Shown here: piece after piece, positions 6,450 through 7,447 of the stretch
Position numbering within the stretch: the stretch's first letter is position 1
Layout: every line of letters begins with the position of its first letter
Source of the DNA: a bacterium
Lineage (GTDB): Bacteria; Patescibacteriota; Patescibacteriia; 2-12-FULL-60-25
DNA length: 7,447 nucleotides
Assembly: GCA_020056125.1 (NCBI GenBank)
Contig: JAGVIJ010000006.1
Span: forward strand, 1-7,447
Direction: 5' to 3'
The notes under the pieces: model-generated
The model's database searches: none
The model's input: only the letters and a program-made list of their open reading frames with translations
What the model was told of the DNA's origin: nothing
Made by a program: the position numbers and the translations under genes

Positions 6450-6471
6450 GCGCGTCGTCTGCTTGTATATT
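6443..6471 (+). promoter_or_regulatory. Near-consensus sigma-70-type promoter for the plus-strand gene
   Basis: TTGACA (6443-6448, 6/6) is followed by a 17-nt spacer and TATATT (6466-6471, 5/6). The expected start is about 6478, with a leader of about 57 nt before the ATG at 6535. This is the best promoter in the window and implies strong housekeeping-sigma transcription unless repressed. Confidence 0.8.
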
Positions 6472-6534
6472 TGACCCTCTATCAACTTAATCGTACCTTC
6501 GAAACCTCAAACATTCACACTTCCGGGGGAATGA

Positions 6535-7290
6535 ATGAACCCACCAAGTTCACACATCAACACCTTGTCCGGTACCGCGCACATCCGAGCGACGATCAAC
6601 AGCGCCGCCATGACAAGCATGCTGGATCTCTGTGCTAAGCTCTTCGCAAGGATGCAGGGCAGCGTGCTCATCGTGACGCCCGAAGACGCACTGGAGCTGG
6701 ATTCGTTCGTCCACGTACTAGCCGAAAAGATCTCTACGGCTGAACCGTTCATCGTGGAAGCGGGCAGCGCCTCCCTGTTGCCTTCGGCTCATCTCTTGGA
6801 TTACTGCCACAAAGAGCGCGGGGTCTTCCTGCGTCAGGCCGGAGTCATGACCGAGGTCATGCGGCAGCAACTCAACTTACTGGCCGGGAATCTGGAACAG
6901 CCCAAGCTCGCCATCGCCAGGTTCAGCTCCATCCGGGCATGCAGCGAAGGCATGGCTCTCTGGCTGGAGGCTGCCAAAAAGATGTTCGGCCACAGGCCGC
7001 TCATCTGGCCCTCGCTCGACCAGCGTTTGGATGACTTCGACGGCCTGGTGGGAAGCATCTGCACCCATCTGGCGGAGCAGAACGGCACGCCTCGGGAGAT
7101 TCCGGTTCTGACTGATCAAGCCATGCTACAGTTGCGAAGCCAGCGCTGTGGAAACGTGGCCGCGCTCTACCGGAGCATTCAGCGAGCCTTCGCCAAGACC
7201 CGAGGCGAAAAACGGATCGCCATCCAGCCGATTCATCTGCGGCCCAGCGAACCGCCGCGCCAGATCACGACGGCAACTCCGTCGGCGTGA
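6535..7290 (+). CDS. Degenerate sigma-54-activator-like AAA+ domain protein (putative pseudo-ATPase)
   Basis: The product is 251 aa and apparently soluble. I do not know this gene, but it can be aligned by eye along a sigma-54 activator AAA+ domain. SAAMTSMLDLCAKLFARMQG with VLIVTPEDALELD (23-56) sits where the helix and Walker A (GESGTGKE) belong, but lacks the GxxxxGK residues. EPFIVEAGSASLL (70-82) matches pFv-NCaal. VFLRQAGVMTEVMRQQLNLL (97-116) matches LFLDEIGE...LQ.KLL, with Walker B Asp-Glu replaced by Arg-Gln. The GAFTGA loop is missing. The FREDLYYRL arginine-finger segment is replaced by WLEAAKKMFGHRPL. PSLDQRLDDFDGLV (159-172) matches lPpLReR.eDI..L, and LRSQRCGNVAALYRSI (200-215) matches L...WPGNVREL. 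There is no receiver or HTH domain. GGGGGA lies 4 nt before the ATG. It is transcribed divergently from nusA and is closed by a terminator, so it is monocistronic. The role is unknown. Confidence 0.75.
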   Translation: MNPPSSHINTLSGTAHIRATINSAAMTSMLDLCAKLFARMQGSVLIVTPEDALELDSFVHVLAEKISTAEPFIVEAGSASLLPSAHLLDYCHKERGVFLRQAGVMTEVMRQQLNLLAGNLEQPKLAIARFSSIRACSEGMALWLEAAKKMFGHRPLIWPSLDQRLDDFDGLVGSICTHLAEQNGTPREIPVLTDQAMLQLRSQRCGNVAALYRSIQRAFAKTRGEKRIAIQPIHLRPSEPPRQITTATPSA

Positions 7291-7319
7291 TCTGTCCGAA
7301 CCTCATCCCTGAACGCTTG

Positions 7320-7352
7320 AACACCCGCAACTCTCCTCGCGGGTGTTTTTTT
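7320..7352 (+). terminator. Rho-independent terminator of the plus-strand gene
   Basis: A 9-bp perfect stem (AACACCCGC at 7320-7328, GCGGGTGTT at 7339-7347) closes a 10-nt loop. The T-run at 7346-7352 begins in the stem. It lies 30 nt after the TGA stop of the plus-strand gene, ending a single-gene transcript. Confidence 0.92.
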
Positions 7353-7369
7353 ATAACTCCCGCGCAAAA

Positions 7370-7389
7370 CTCCGGCCGTAAGGCCGGAG
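7370..7389. other. Strong hairpin with a GTAA tetraloop
   Basis: CTCCGGCC (7370-7377) and GGCCGGAG (7382-7389) form a perfect 8-bp GC-rich stem around GTAA, a GNRA-type loop if transcribed on the plus strand. No T-run follows on either side, so it is not a canonical terminator. It lies 18 nt beyond the terminator, in DNA where no gene was recognised. Confidence 0.6.
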
Positions 7390-7447
7390 ATGAAGCTAAT
7401 CCGTCGGACGACGAGCCCTGCTGTGGTAGGATGTTGGTCGAAGTATG

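Noticed and set aside
6531..6638. Alternative small ORF starting at the ATG 4 nt before the plus-strand gene start (35 codons, ending at a TAA).
   Set aside because: The GGGGGA Shine-Dalgarno abuts this ATG with no spacing, the product is short and unlike anything known, and the overlapping 251-aa frame has clear family-like sequence.
7402..7447. Possible promoter and start codon of another plus-strand gene (TG-extended TAGGAT near 7427-7432, ATG at 7445).
   Set aside because: The -35 match is poor, there is no Shine-Dalgarno, and the window ends at the ATG, so nothing can be supported.

Overview
The window looks like a chromosomal segment from a Patescibacteria (Candidate Phyla Radiation) bacterium, probably a Parcubacteria-type lineage. 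This is an inference. It rests on the compact minimal YidC, the NusA with an enlarged N-terminal domain, an O-antigen-ligase-like/nucleotidyltransferase pair of a kind I associate with these genomes, AT-rich start regions mostly without a Shine-Dalgarno sequence, and a GC-rich palindrome read in frame as LPCRQAGE, a type of insertion I associate with these genomes.

Layout. Six genes lie on the minus strand and are read right to left: nusA (6356-4899), yidC (4874-4119), a nucleotidyltransferase-fold protein (4098-3145), an O-antigen-ligase/Wzy-type polytopic membrane protein (3158-1893), groES (1817-1524) and groEL (from 1446, running off the left edge after 482 codons). The first four are tightly spaced (24 nt, 20 nt, then a 14-nt overlap) and look like one transcription unit. 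groES-groEL may have its own weak promoter overlapping the stop codon of the membrane protein gene. On the right, one plus-strand gene (6535-7290) diverges from nusA and ends in a textbook intrinsic terminator (7320-7352). A second strong hairpin (7370-7389) follows, and no gene is recognisable in the last ~100 bases.

Functions. The minus-strand cluster combines core housekeeping functions: transcription elongation/termination (NusA), membrane protein insertion (YidC) and the GroES/GroEL chaperonin. Two genes in the middle are probably concerned with the cell envelope. The usual neighbours of nusA (rimP, infB) and of yidC (rnpA, jag) are not in the visible part of the window.

Most interesting points. 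(1) The plus-strand protein reads like a stand-alone sigma-54-activator AAA+ domain in which Walker A, Walker B, the GAFTGA loop and the arginine fingers are all lost or replaced, i.e. a possible pseudo-ATPase. (2) Its near-consensus promoter (TTGACA-17-TATATT) is back-to-back with a good nusA promoter (TTGTCA-17-TATCCT), and the two -35 boxes share five base pairs. (3) The predicted nusA transcript begins with a stable hairpin. (4) A 49-base imperfect palindrome is inserted in frame in the nucleotidyltransferase-like gene.
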